Positions 1 to 11,800 of a stretch of 21,422 nt of DNA are shown here, one piece after another. The notes beneath the pieces were generated by a model. That model did no database searches. It was not told where the DNA came from and saw nothing but the letters and a program-made list of their open reading frames with translations. This DNA is from Botryllus schlosseri (taxonomy: Eukaryota > Chordata > Ascidiacea > Stolidobranchia > Styelidae). The first letter of the stretch is position 1. Each line of letters starts with the position of its first letter. Location of the stretch: NCBI GenBank assembly GCA_000444245.1, contig ATSW01009160.1:1-21422 (forward strand). Reading direction: 5' to 3'. A program made the position numbers and the translations under genes.

Positions 1-40
1 GTTGCAGCTGTGGATCATACCACTACGCTAACTCGTCACT
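1..40 (-). repeat. head of the same SINE-like family, cut by the window edge
   Basis: The first 23 bases are identical to 7074-7096, and the next 17 differ at only a few positions. On the minus strand this is the tRNA-like head; the body lies outside the window. Confidence 0.5.
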
Positions 41-411
41 ACGAATTAAGTAAAAATGACCCAAAGAAATCCTGGTGCAAAAATCGTGTAGACCTGTATG
101 ATCTATCTCGGGCTCGACCGATCTAATTTTGTGAACATATTCCAGTAATTTTCCAACCTGTCTCCTTGGTGGCGAGTCTTAGAAATTGCTACTTTTTATG
201 GTGAAATAGAAATTTACGGTATGGTATGGTGATATCGGGTGCGGTATGATCATTACTTAACAAATTATCTTTTAGTAATAAAGCTTCACAAAGACATCGA
301 CAAATTAGTATGCTCGCTCAGTCGTTGGTTTCAATAAAATCAATCCACCATACCTTAAATGCTTGCTAGACGCAAAAAAAAAATCAACTAGTCGAATCGC
401 TCTAAGCCAGG
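41..411. other. no gene seen
   Basis: AT-rich DNA between the SINE fragment and the first inverted-repeat transposon. It has short runs such as GTATGGTATGG near 220 and a run of nine A near 375. I see no coding frame, splice pair or RNA gene. Confidence 0.4.
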
Positions 412-1701
412 GTATATCGTTCGTCCAGAATAGAAAGGGCCTATGTCACATTTCATAGTTCTGAGAAAATTCAATTTAAAGATTCTACATATTCCTTATT
501 GAAAGATCTCAAAGCCTTTTCCGTTATTAGTTCTTTCATCCTTCTCCTTGTCAATCAACTTACTTTGGGAACAAATGTCCATTTTCAAATCAATCGGCAT
601 GACGGGTTTTTCCTCCACGAATGGACATAGGCCATGATTAATGCTCACTAATATACCATAGGCCCATTGACTCAATATTGGGACATAGGCCCATGTGTCA
701 ATCCTTTTTAATCCGGCTTTTTAGACATTCTGATGCTGCATTTTGTGAGCAATAACAGTTAACCATTAAAACAAATGTATTTTCGCATTTTTCAACCACA
801 AGTGTTGTAGACAGCAGGTACCGAGTCCATTAGAATGTCGCAGTTTTGATAGGTCTTGAAATTGAAGCAAGTTCAGCAACCACCGTTTTTGTTTTATACA
901 AACTTGAAACTGAGAAACGACTAAAATATAGTCAATAACATACATCATGGTTCCATTTACAATTTATGGTGAAGACATTTTACCTATTCGTAATAAATCT
1001 CTTCACAGTTTCACTTCAAATGAATCACTCTTCAAGAAGCTGCATCCGTTGTGGCTGTATAAGAGTCTTTGAATGGACCCAAGTTAACTTGTAATTACTT
1101 TTCATGTCTTGTTTTATCCTGCTGACTTCTGTTTTCTGTTTGCTATGCTTACTATGTGAGTGGAGTATGATAGATTCCTATTGTACGAGGGCGGATGTTT
1201 TCTTATAGCTTCTTTTTCAATCAAAGAAACTATAGCGCAACTGGTATCAATACTGATAGCTGGTGTTTTGAAGGTTCATTTCTCCTGGAATGATTTTAGC
1301 TGCTCAAATCAATGCGAGTAGTATTTTCCTAACCCTAGCTAGATTGCTCTTTCTGTAACTGAAAAATTAGATAGCGTTCATTGTTCCACATGAGATGAAA
1401 TAAAAATTTTCATTGTCCGTCACAATGCATCAACAATAAAATGGGCCTATGTCCAATTACTTACATCAAGCAAGGTGATGGAAAAGGCCTATGTCCAAAA
1501 ATCTTGGACATAGGCCCCTTCTATTCTCAAATGTAATCAAAAGTATTTGGCCTATGTCACATCAAGTCAAGGAACAGGCCCAATATATGAGAAGGTCTCA
1601 TTGCCATCTGAAAGAGCTGTATCCATATACTAAAAAAATCAAAAAAAGTGAAATTATGAAAAATGGACATAGGCCCTTTCTATTCTGGACGAACGATATA
1701 C
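412..1701. mobile_element. 1.29-kb non-autonomous DNA transposon with terminal and internal repeats
   Basis: The left end (GTATATCGTTCGTCC, continuing to AAAGGGCCTATGTC near 447) is the near-perfect inverse of the right end (GACATAGGCCCTTTC near 1666, continuing to GGACGAACGATATAC at 1701). The inverted repeats are about 36 bp. The 10-mer GGCCTATGTC occurs eight times in one or other orientation: 438, 624, 682, 1444, 1486, 1507, 1549 and 1666. No ORF resembles a transposase. TATA at both ends would suit a TA target duplication (413-414 and 1699-1700). Superfamily is uncertain. Repeated sub-terminal motifs are known as transposase-binding sites in several DNA transposon families. Confidence 0.75.
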
Positions 1702-1724
1702 TACACTTTTAACCGACTCGTCGA

Positions 1725-2405
1725 TGTAACACATAAGATTTTCGAACTTGATTCATTAGTGACCAGTAGGGTTGTTAATAAATAACCTTTTTTCGGATTC
1801 CGGGTATTCACGGATTAAATTGTTAGATTGCCTAAAAATATGCTGCACACCGAATTTGACTCAATTCCAACCAATAGAAGCCGACGCAGAGCCAGTTAAA
1901 ATTTTAGAATTTATTTTACAAAATTGAAATTTTTGTTTTCAAATTCAACGTCAACCCCATAAAATTGTGAAGTTGCCTAAAAGAACGAGGCAGAACAATT
2001 TTTGCCCGCTTGCGACCGATAGAAGCTAAGTTTTGGATTTGCAAAAATAGCATTGACAGTGGGAAATCCCAGGATTTTTGATAAAAAACTGATAGCACGT
2101 CGCTTCTACGTATTGGAATTGCGTCAAATTTCTTTTGCATCGTTTTTGTAGACAAATCAACAATGTCATTGGGTTGGTAGTAAAATTTACATTTAATTTT
2201 TAATTTCTATATATATTGAATTCAAAAATTTCATTTGGCTCCGCGTCGGCTGCTACTGGTTGAAAATTAGCCAAATTGGGTGTGCATCGTTTTTTTAGCC
2301 AACCTAACAATTTAATCAGTGAATTCCCGGAATCGGGAAAAGGGTTATTTTTTAACAACCCTACTGGTCATTAATGAATCAAGTTCGAAAATCTTGTGTG
2401 TTACA
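1725..2405. repeat. palindromic arms enclosing a MITE
   Basis: The 42 bases 1725-1766 (ending TTAGTGACCAG) and 2364-2405 (starting CTGGTCATTAATG) are inverse complements with only two mismatches. Between them sits the MITE at 1767-2363. Without the MITE, and with one TA, the site would be a near-perfect hairpin centred on GACCAGTACTGGTC. Confidence 0.75.
1767..2363. mobile_element. 597-bp TAGGGTTGTT-ended MITE, copy 1
   Basis: Terminal inverted repeats start TAGGGTTGTTAA on the left and end TTAACAACCCTA on the right. They extend inward through a Tn-style GATTCCGGG block, AATTTAATC/GATTAAATT and a GCTGCACACC/GGTGTGCATC block, for well over 100 bp. TA at each tip fits a TA target duplication. 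A second, left-truncated copy is at 4430-4923. No transposase ORF. The left arm was probably laid down with the right, as their differences are scattered substitutions. Confidence 0.8.
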
Positions 2406-2665
2406 ACAGTCTGACCACTGACCACAAATGATATCATTCCAGATTCGATTTCATTGTTCTCGAGCGCTATCTTGCGCATTAATATTCTCTATCGATGATA
2501 GCTAATGCAAATATTTACCTCTCAATTTTACTACCCGTGTCACGACACTTATTGTTGAAAAATCGAATGAAGAAGGCGGAATAAAACAGTTAGATTCGTA
2601 AAATACTGTGTGAGATGTAGCGTTGTATAATTCCTATTCCATATTCTGTAACGAATTTGTTTGTA
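2406..2665. promoter_or_regulatory. putative distal promoter and leader region
   Basis: Single-copy-looking DNA between the palindromic MITE and the distal first exon. No clear TATA box or initiator could be fixed. A promoter here is inferred only from the downstream open exon. Confidence 0.2.
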
Positions 2666-2694
2666 ATGGTGATGTCGTGAGGATGAGTGAGTGA
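2666..2694 (+). promoter_or_regulatory. two minimal upstream ORFs before the distal start codon
   Basis: An ATG at 2666 opens a four-codon ORF that stops at 2678-2680, and an ATG at 2683 opens a three-codon ORF that stops at 2692-2694. The second ends 22 nt before the proposed initiator ATG at 2717. If this stretch is 5' leader, such ORFs usually lower and regulate initiation at the main start. Whether it is transcribed leader is not shown by sequence alone. Confidence 0.35.
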
Positions 2695-2716
2695 TCGTGA
2701 CCCGACTGCTGTCAAT

Positions 2717-2884
2717 ATGTTTACTTTAGCTTCTCAAAGCGAANNCNNATCCGTGTCTCGCTTAAAACCGATAGCGACCGCCCCAGCCGCACTCAGTTCG
2801 TTTCTGGAAGTACAAGAACACGGCCAAGCTTCAGACGAGTCGCCGAGACTTACTCCAACGCACAGTAATTTCGACGACAGCCAG
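2717..2884 (+). CDS. distal first coding exon of the GRAMD1/Aster gene (alternative N-terminus)
   Basis: Open frame of 56 codons beginning MFTLASQSE and ending THSNFDDSQ at a good donor, CAG|GTATGC, in phase 0. The frame has a TGA at 2684-2686, so the ATG at 2717 (with A at -3) is the natural initiator. The peptide is rich in Ser, Pro and acidic residues, like the disordered N-termini of vertebrate GRAMD1 proteins, but no domain is seen. Four N bases (2744-2745 and 2747-2748) hide two residues. The evidence is the open frame, the donor, and phase agreement with 5539-5673 and the GRAM exon at 16568. The same donor hexamer GTATGC follows both distal exons. It could be a chance ORF; a transcript would settle that. 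Confidence 0.55.
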
Positions 2885-5800
2885 GTATGCCGCCCACGCG
2901 AAATGTGACATGGTTGCGGTCCGGACTTCAGTAGGAAAAGGATGTTAAGATATGTGCAAACGATGAATGTTTATTTTGAATTGCGTGATTAAAACAGACT
3001 AATGCAAAATACAAATCTGGTTAGTTCGCGGTCAACTAACCACTGGGTTTGTTGAGTAGTTCTAGTTCGAATTCTAGTTGCGTATTTTGAAAAGTGAGTA
3101 TAGCTCTGTTCTAGTCCTAGTTTTACTTGCGGATCTGAACGTTCCGTTGTGTGATGCCCTTGAANAGGAGTTGTAGCCATTGCAGCCACTCATTTCAAAC
3201 TAGAAACCCCGCCCTTTGAGCTAATTTGTAAATTAGTAATTCCTATGGTGAGTTACTGGTTAGCTGTGTTTTAGTTAGTTAGTTGCGTATTTCTGAAGGT
3301 GGTTAGTCCTAGTTATAGTTCTCTATAGGTGAATATTTTGAAAATCCAGTAATTTGTACAAGCGTTAAAAGCTTTTGAGTTGGATTGAGTGGATGGAGTA
3401 ATCGTTTGCTAAATCGGTAGACATCGGCGCAGTAGGACCCGGTTCGAATCCTGATATAGTGTCACTTTCAAAGCGACCAAGGTTATTTGGTCTCTTCATC
3501 TTCTCCGCCACTGTTCGTACGGCGTTTTTACAAAAATCTCCACGAGAGTCCCGGTGTAAGACGAATGAAATACGAATGAAAAAGCGTCTGCAAAGAAAGA
3601 TAGTCGATCAAGATCGTAAATTGTGACATCGGGCATTAGGCCGAAACGGATGTTGAAGTGAGAGACCGTACTTGGTTGCTATAGCTTCGACGTCCAGCTA
3701 TCTCTTCAGTAGATTGTACAATGTACATTGTGTCTTGTGTGTCATGAGCTGATCATGCAACACCCGATGATACCGACTCATAACTACCGAAATTTAGCAA
3801 TACGGTGACTCAGAGCAGCTGAATTGAATATGCTCCTGTTGCTTGTGGTAATTCTCGTTTCATCTGTGTCGGGATGTGTCAGTGGCTTTTGTCTTTAATC
3901 TGTGACTGATTACAAGTATAGTTTCTAGGTGTGCAGTGATGCATCTGTAAATCCTGTCGGCGCGATGACCGTTGTTTATTATTGAGTTCAGGCTGAGGTC
4001 GTTATGAAATGGTAACTTCCTTCGATTACCGAACCCGGAGGATTAATAAAACAGCCTCGTCGGAGTAGGCCAAAGTTCAGCGCTATTAAATTTTTATGTT
4101 GGTAACTAATTCATGAATATTTTTGTGCACCCCCGAAGTTACAACGAAATTCCTGGTTAATTGGATGATACGGAAGTCGCCAATGTATGTCGATTGTCGA
4201 ACCTTCCAATGAAATCCAGGAATAATCCCAAACGAACCGATTCGCAAAATTACCTCGACTGTTCTCACGAACCCGAGCACGAATCTAACGAACTTCGTGA
4301 TTTTGGTTCGCATCAAAAATTTGACCTGATATGATTATAACGCTTGCTTGATAGGCGTGAAAATAGACATTAAAACATAAAAACGGATTTACCGGAATAT
4401 TAAGCTGGTATTATCCAGCAGGTCTGGACAAACGCTGCACACCAAATTTGCCAAATGAAATTTTTGAATTTATTACAAATTTTTTTTTTCAAATTTTACT
4501 GTCAACCCCACGTTGAGCTGTGTACAAAAACGATACAAAACAAATTTGACGTAATTCCAACGCGTAGAAGCGAATTTATTGGAGGTTTTCATTCATAATT
4601 CAGGGATTTTCCACCGCCAATGCTATTTTTGCAAATCCATAACTTTCAACTGCAATAACTTCGCTGCTACATGTTGAAAAAATTGCAAAAATTGTTATGC
4701 GTCGTTCTTTTGGGCCGCTTAACTATTACGTGTAGTTAATAGTGAAATTTGAAAAAAATATTTTTTATTTTTTATCATGAATACAAAAATTTCAATTGGC
4801 TCTGCGTCGGCTTCTACTGGTTGGAATCGTGCCAAATCTGGTGTGCAGCGTTTTTTAGGCAACATAACAATTTAATCAGTGAATCCCCGGAATCGGGAAA
4901 AAAGTTATTTTTGAACAACCCTAGTGTATATCCACACCCGTAGATCAGGGAGTGGTACACGGGTGAAAATACATACTCTTTTCGCTGAGAATATGGGCTC
5001 TGCCATTGTATATATATCTCTTATTCGTTATACAGCTTACAACTCCTACATGCCACCCCACCGCAGATACACAAGCTTTTCGAATACAAAAGTTACACGC
5101 CCCTTTCTCCCAAGAATTATATTATCAGCGAGAATTATGATTTCAATACGTGATTCCCACCTTGATCGGCCGATCTTATTACAGCATCCAAAAGACGTAG
5201 TGCGTTAGTGGAATTGACATTTCTTCGTCATCGCTATTGACCCACAACATTTTCCCGAAGTGCAATGGAATACACTCCTAGCGAAAAGTGTGTGTATTTC
5301 CACCCCTGTACCACCTCTGATATACCGGTGTGAATGTATACCTACGGAACACGAAACCAGCGCATACCTCAAACTTATGCCGCGATATAAATCGAGTACA
5401 ACATTCTAGTCCAAATTATGCATGTGCGTAGGAACGTAAGAAGGTATGCACATCGGCCTGTAGCCTTAACACTGATTATATTTGTCAGGATAACACCTGA
5501 AGGCGGCTTCTTGACATTTGCACCCCATCTGTTTTCAGCTGATTAGCCCGTCTATGGGTATATCCTATCACCCGAATTCGCACACTTTGAGAATTCAGGA
5601 GAACGAACGTATGGGGAAGCCATCCTCGTCATCGTCTACCTATTCCAAGCAAGGGAGCTTTCGGAAAAAGAAGGTATGCGATGCTGAAGATTTTCAATAC
5701 CGATTGCGTGGCATTGGTCGGCAGGTCGAGCCTTGTTGCTGCGAGTCGGCGACCCGACATTGAATTTTATTCTAGCCGGTAAATTCATACCATAGTATTA

Positions 5801-8800
5801 CAATACCTCCTGGCTCCTTATCTCGCGGCACTATTGAGCGATCCAAATGGCACCGGTGGAGAATCATTAAGCTAACCAGNNGAGTCTATCCCTGTTCAAG
5901 TTTGTGACTGTTCGCTGGCAGAGAAAATAGCCCGTAGTATACGTATGTACCCACGCGCAAACATGACAAAAATGCCGTCTCTGATCTACCAGTATTGGAT
6001 ATCTAGAAAATATTAAGATTTTCCGAATAAGATTAGAATTGGAGTCATTGGTGACCATTTTCCGAAGGTAGATTAAAATTAGAATTCCCGATTTGCCCGG
6101 AAACGTGGAAATGAATTTAAATTCAAGGTGGCGTCGAGTCGTGTGTTTTTGTGCGAATAGTAGCAACGGAGCTCTTTTCTAAGTCTTCGGGATATGTGAT
6201 GTAATATGAGAAAGTTTCTGTATCCCCTTACTGTTCACATGCGCAATGTGCACTGCGCATACATGCAAACTTGAATAACAGAATTGTACATCTGGATAAT
6301 TAATTAGGCTATTTAGGATAATTCCTGAGAAACGCCGGTAATGTGGTTCTAACCTAATTCGTGAAATGCTTTAACTTAGTGAAAATGCGGCAGAAGAACT
6401 GCGTGGCGCGAAGCCAGTCAAACTTGGTGTACAGTCATTGCCTTCTCACAATTATGAGAACATACTCTTATCTGACACGAAGAAAACATGATTTTTGTTG
6501 TGTATCTTTCTAATTGGGAACATAATTCAATTTCCAAGCTTTTGCGAATTCAGTAATTCTAATTTGGGTAAAAACTTGTAGAGCTAATATGAAAAGACTG
6601 AATATAATTATAGCGTAGCTGTTTAACTATGGTTAGGTTCTTCTCAACCGGGGTTCCATTTGGACCGCTTAGTGGTGCTCCAGGACAAGGAGGTACTGCA
6701 ATGCTATAGTTTGAATTTACTGGCTTGCCACTATTCTAATTTAGGGATGCCGGCTTGCAGCAACAAGCCTTCGATACAACAAGTTACTAGATGTCTCAAG
6801 GTATTATTCAATCAGCGCTTTTCCAACTACACAAGTAAAATTAATCGTTCCTTACAGACTTTAAACATCAATGATTACAGACATTGGCCGGGCTATGTAT
6901 TCGTTTGTGGTATTTATTATGTTTGTCAACTACTATGGTGAATTGGTCATTTACACCAGGCCAATTTTCTTCATTTTTATTCCGTACCCACCGACTTACA
7001 GCACGGCCCACTTCCACTTAGGTAGGAATTCTGGAGTCGACCTCGATTGGGCGCGAACCCGCAACCCATTGGTGTTGCAGCTGTGGATCATACCACGACG
7101 CTATCTCGCCACCCGCCAGGCTGTGTAAAATAAGCGTTTAACGCATCGTTGCTATTTTGTGATCCATCTGGTTCCATTCGTTTTAGTTCCTCACGACTGG
7201 ATACAGTTCAGAAATCGATAGTTCGCTTTTGAGTTTCATATCGATCGCCGCATCGGTAATTTGTATTGTCGAGCGTGTTCATGACTATAAAATCCCGCAC
7301 CTGAATCGTTAGATAACGTACACCACCTGCTATCTTGTTTATGTCGGGGCCACGGAGATTATGTCCATGAATGACCGGTTCAATGCTAGCTATAGTACCA
7401 AGCGGACAGGCGATGGTATTGATCCGATGATGTCGCTGTTCTTTTTCTTGATCGGAAATGTTGTTCAGTGAACTCCATTAATTTAGATTTAGTTTAATCC
7501 GGTGGTTCCCAAAATGGGCGCCAGCTACAAATTGGGCTATGTGGGGACGCTGGGAGAAGAAGGGGTGCTGAGAGTAAACGTGGATGCTATGGAGTATGAG
7601 CAACTGTTTAAGAAAATCCATAAATTAATAGCTCTGTCTGTGAATATGTTGTCACGTGGTTCACCATCGTACCAGGTGCATTCGATCGAAAATCGTCACC
7701 AATCCCTCTCTGCGCATGTTCATCGTTATGCAACATTGAGTGTTTCAATTAACCAAGCAATCAATCAAACAACGAGTATACTAATTATGCGGAGACACTA
7801 AGCTAGCGTGTGTCAAGAATATACATTCAAACGCATGTACGACTGATACCGCACCATCGCACCACATCGAAGTATGATGATATTTGCCTTGTACGTTTGA
7901 TTTCACTGATTGTGTCTGTCCATGATTCGTACAATAATGTGAATCTGACATAGCTTACCTAGCGTATATCGGTCTCAATAACTAAGATAAACGAAAAAAG
8001 TTTCAGCGATGGTGTAAAGACTGCAATGAACCAATTTTTTTTCTAGGGGGATAGGAGGGAGTTAGGGGGCGCTGATACCTCATTTGCTGTCCAAGAGGGT
8101 GTCGTGTGAAAAAAGTTTGGGAAACACTGGTTTATTCGGACTGGGCAAAAGGGAAGAAGTCCAGAGGCAGTCGAAACCGTACATTTATACGCAGTTAAAG
8201 TTGGAAGTAGCAATTTCCAAGTCATTTCAAAACTACTTCAAGTGGAAATTGAAAGTTCTGAAAAGTAGTCATGTAAGTAATCGACAAAGCAGGCCCGGTA
8301 GCGGTTTTGCGCACCTTTAGCGGTTAATCAGTGTAAGTTTTTTTCGAAATTGCAAGATGCATCTTTACAAAACGCAAAATGATTAATGACTGGGGCGAGT
8401 TTTTGTTGCCTTAAAACGTGAGAAGGTTTCACTAAATTTTAACAAAAGTTCAACAAAAGAGTGCTTTTATTACAAGGTTTAGCTTCATACTTGTAACGTA
8501 ACGAACTTGACAGGTACAGCTAAGCCGTTGTTTTGTAATTTAAAATCGGGTACATGCCTCTCCTGAAATTTCAACATGTATTACATACATCGATTATACG
8601 CAGTCGGAGTCGCGCATGTGCCAATCACACATGCATTGATTTCGATTTTGAGATGTTAACTACATGTAATATTAGATGAAGCAATATTCTTAATCTTATT
8701 TCCAGCGTTCCGGATCTTGGTATAATGTGAGTACCGTTTACTTTTGTTTTGAAATGCATGCGCAGCTATTTTATGGCACTATAGGTGCTGAATACTTGGT

Positions 8801-11800
8801 TACCAAATGTGTCTAACACTCACAAATTATAAGAACTCTTTCATTGATATTCCGCAATTACAATTTGTTATGGAACACTGATAGGCCGGTACCAGACTGC
8901 ATCTGAGTGTAACTGACAGCCGCCAGGCGGCATCATAGCCCGTATCCGTGGAGTGTGAATGTATTTACGTCGATGCGAAGGATATTGTATTGTATANGNG
9001 TNCGAATATATATATAGAGAGAGGGTGACTTGTATTTTTCAAGCAACCAATATATACATAACAAACAGATACGGAAAGACAAAACGCAAACACAGTATTT
9101 GGTACGCATAAGAGTGGTCGATACATCTGCATTAGACAAGTACACTGTCTTCACATGAATAGCAATTTATCGGTGATTCTAGATAACTTATAACAGTAAA
9201 CATAAAATTGGAAGCCAAGTCTTGGTTAAGTATAGTATCAGTGTTAATATGACGCAGGGCCTACGATACTTATCGTATAGGCCCCGTATGACGATAAGCG
9301 GCGATCAAGTATGTCTTTTTCGAAAATATGACACGGATATGTTGAGGTTTAGTGGATTCCAAGCGATAGGTTCTGACTGAGTATTCAATATAGACCTGTT
9401 AGATCTCTTGCTATTTCGTGCGAGTAATTAGATATATCTCTTGGACTTGGATCTTGTATTATGAGCGTGAACATCTTTAGTACGTATGAAAAAAGTCAGA
9501 AATGCGGGTAAGGGCGCAAACAGCAGGGGCACACGGTAGTCTAACCACCGCAAATTATGCGAATATGTCTTCGTGATGTCCTGTAAGTTCTCTATACGTC
9601 ATAGTTATGGGTTAGACGCTATTTCGTTGCCAAGATCTTCCAGACCTTATGCAAGGTACTGCGTAGAGTTTCCGCTGAGCATAGAATACACTTCGGAACT
9701 AGTATCAGTGCGAAATGTTTCATAGGTTGTGCAGCGCATGCGATATTGCACGGATGTGGGTCGATATCAAGCCAACTGATGCGTTGAACGACTGTTCAAG
9801 TGTTCATATTATGCTGCCGTAGTTTGCGTGATTTCAACCTGCCTTTGAATTGAACGAAGAACTTCGATTAGTTTCAAATTTGTTGCGGTGTCTTGCGCTC
9901 GGTGGAATTGTGCAGACTGAGGTTACTGAGGTAAAGGTATGCTGATGCAGTGATTATTGATAATGACTCACGGAGGATTTGATTTGCCTTTCGATCCCGT
10001 TACAAGCTGTGCCAATCAACGGAATATGCAAATGAACTGGACAAGGCTTTTCTTTGATGTAAATCTAGCGATTTACGTTCAATAGTTACTTTGAGAACGT
10101 GCTGAGGATAACAATGGCGAAGGAAATAGATCGCCTTTACTGCGAATCATGCGGGTTCTTATCACAGAGATCTTACGTTTAACGTAGTGATTATTGCATC
10201 TGACAAACATCGGGGCTTGGCAGATTTAGCTCCGGGAGACTTCCAAGGCAAGATGATAGATTCAGGACTTCCGCCGGTGACTCCAACCCGTTTCCTTCTC
10301 TGACCAACATATTTCTTGAATTAATAAACTAATCAAGTTGTTACGCGGGACCCGTGTTTATGATTATTATTGAGCTCGACTACATTGGTTATTGTATTTA
10401 AGTTCACTTCATCACAACTCGCGTTCGTCTCTCTCGATTTTTAGCCATTCACTCCGCTCCGAGCTGCTCTTTTCTCCTCGTTACTTCGCAAGCATTCTCA
10501 TTTCCGCCGAATGGGCACAGCTCGGTGCAAGGCACTTGCATTGTGCTGGGGTTTCCCGGAAAACAATCATTCTCAACATGAATACACTTATCCAGAACCG
10601 CGATACTAGTTTGTGCCAGCAAAGGGAGTTCGTGTTTAATCTGAAATATTTCATTGAGCTTATGGCTTGATTTATCGAATTTTCATGCCGGAGACTCGAT
10701 ATTGGGTGAATCTCCACCAGTTGCTGACGATTGCCTCTAACGAGTGTCGACCGAATAAGTCTGGTTTATTTCAGTGCGAATGTATTATTCAATTTCAGAC
10801 ATGAATGTGAAATAATCGTTAAAATTGCACGGTATCGATACAAATTATATAGGGGTATGTGCATTGTATATACTGGAATCAAAGTCTCAATCACACCATT
10901 TTGTGGAATGAAATGAATGATTTCGGTAATTAAAGTTTTCGTGCACAACAACTGCACATGCACTGCCCATTATGCATAACTATCATCATTGGCTTACAGA
11001 ACTCTGTACACAATCGAATAATATAATATATTGAATTATCTTCACTGAATCTCGGAGAAATCGCATTGTGCTATCACTAATAGGCAGCATGGCTGGATTG
11101 TCCAGAAGTCCCATCGGTTTGAGCTCGACTGTGGAAACAAATATTGATCATTCATAGCCTATTCGGAAGTGAGAGGACTACACAGTGTGTGCCAAACTTG
11201 ACAAATACGCCCTTGTTCTTAGACGAATTCGCGGAGTCATCTCAAGACTTGTGTATTCTGAAAGGCGCTCGTGTTATCGATCTCGTGTGTTTTCGCCGTG
11301 ATTTATTCGCGGAGATTTGTGCCCCGAGGGGCTTTAGCAGGTCGATCTCGTGAACCGTGTTGATCGGTCGTTATTGCGTGTCGATTTTGCGCAGTTCTGC
11401 GGCGGTGCAAGTTGATGTTCGCCGTCCTTTGCCGTAAGTTGGCGGTGTCAGGAACTCTTAGCTATAACAGTGGTGAGCGATCGGGTGGTCGATCGAAGAG
11501 CTTGACGTCTAAAAAATGTTTCAGTTTTTTCATATTCGATTAGAATTACACTTACTGAATTAGCAAAATGTTGGAAATTGAATTACTTTTTAGATTAGAT
11601 AGAAACGCAACAAAAACCAAGTGTCTGTCGGCCAGGTTTGACCCGTTTCGCACCATACAGTTCTTTAGAAGTTGCAGGACATCAGAAATTAGATTAGACT
11701 TGGATTTCCGACATTAGTCTCTAATTACACGGCTGGAATTATCTATCTTGACCAAGTCAGGCGCCAGCAACTGCTGGCTTCGTGGGTGGCGATTGGACAG

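Noticed and set aside
1486-1516. stem-loop as a terminator or small RNA
   Set aside because: It is made of two of the transposon's own repeated 10-mers, so it is explained by the element.
3405-3460. functional tRNA gene
   Set aside because: The B box is perfect, but the bases do not form an acceptor stem and full cloverleaf, so a tRNA-derived SINE is the better reading.
7502-7801. 99-codon frame starting near a transposon end
   Set aside because: It begins within the terminal inverted repeat of the hAT-like MITE and resembles no protein family.
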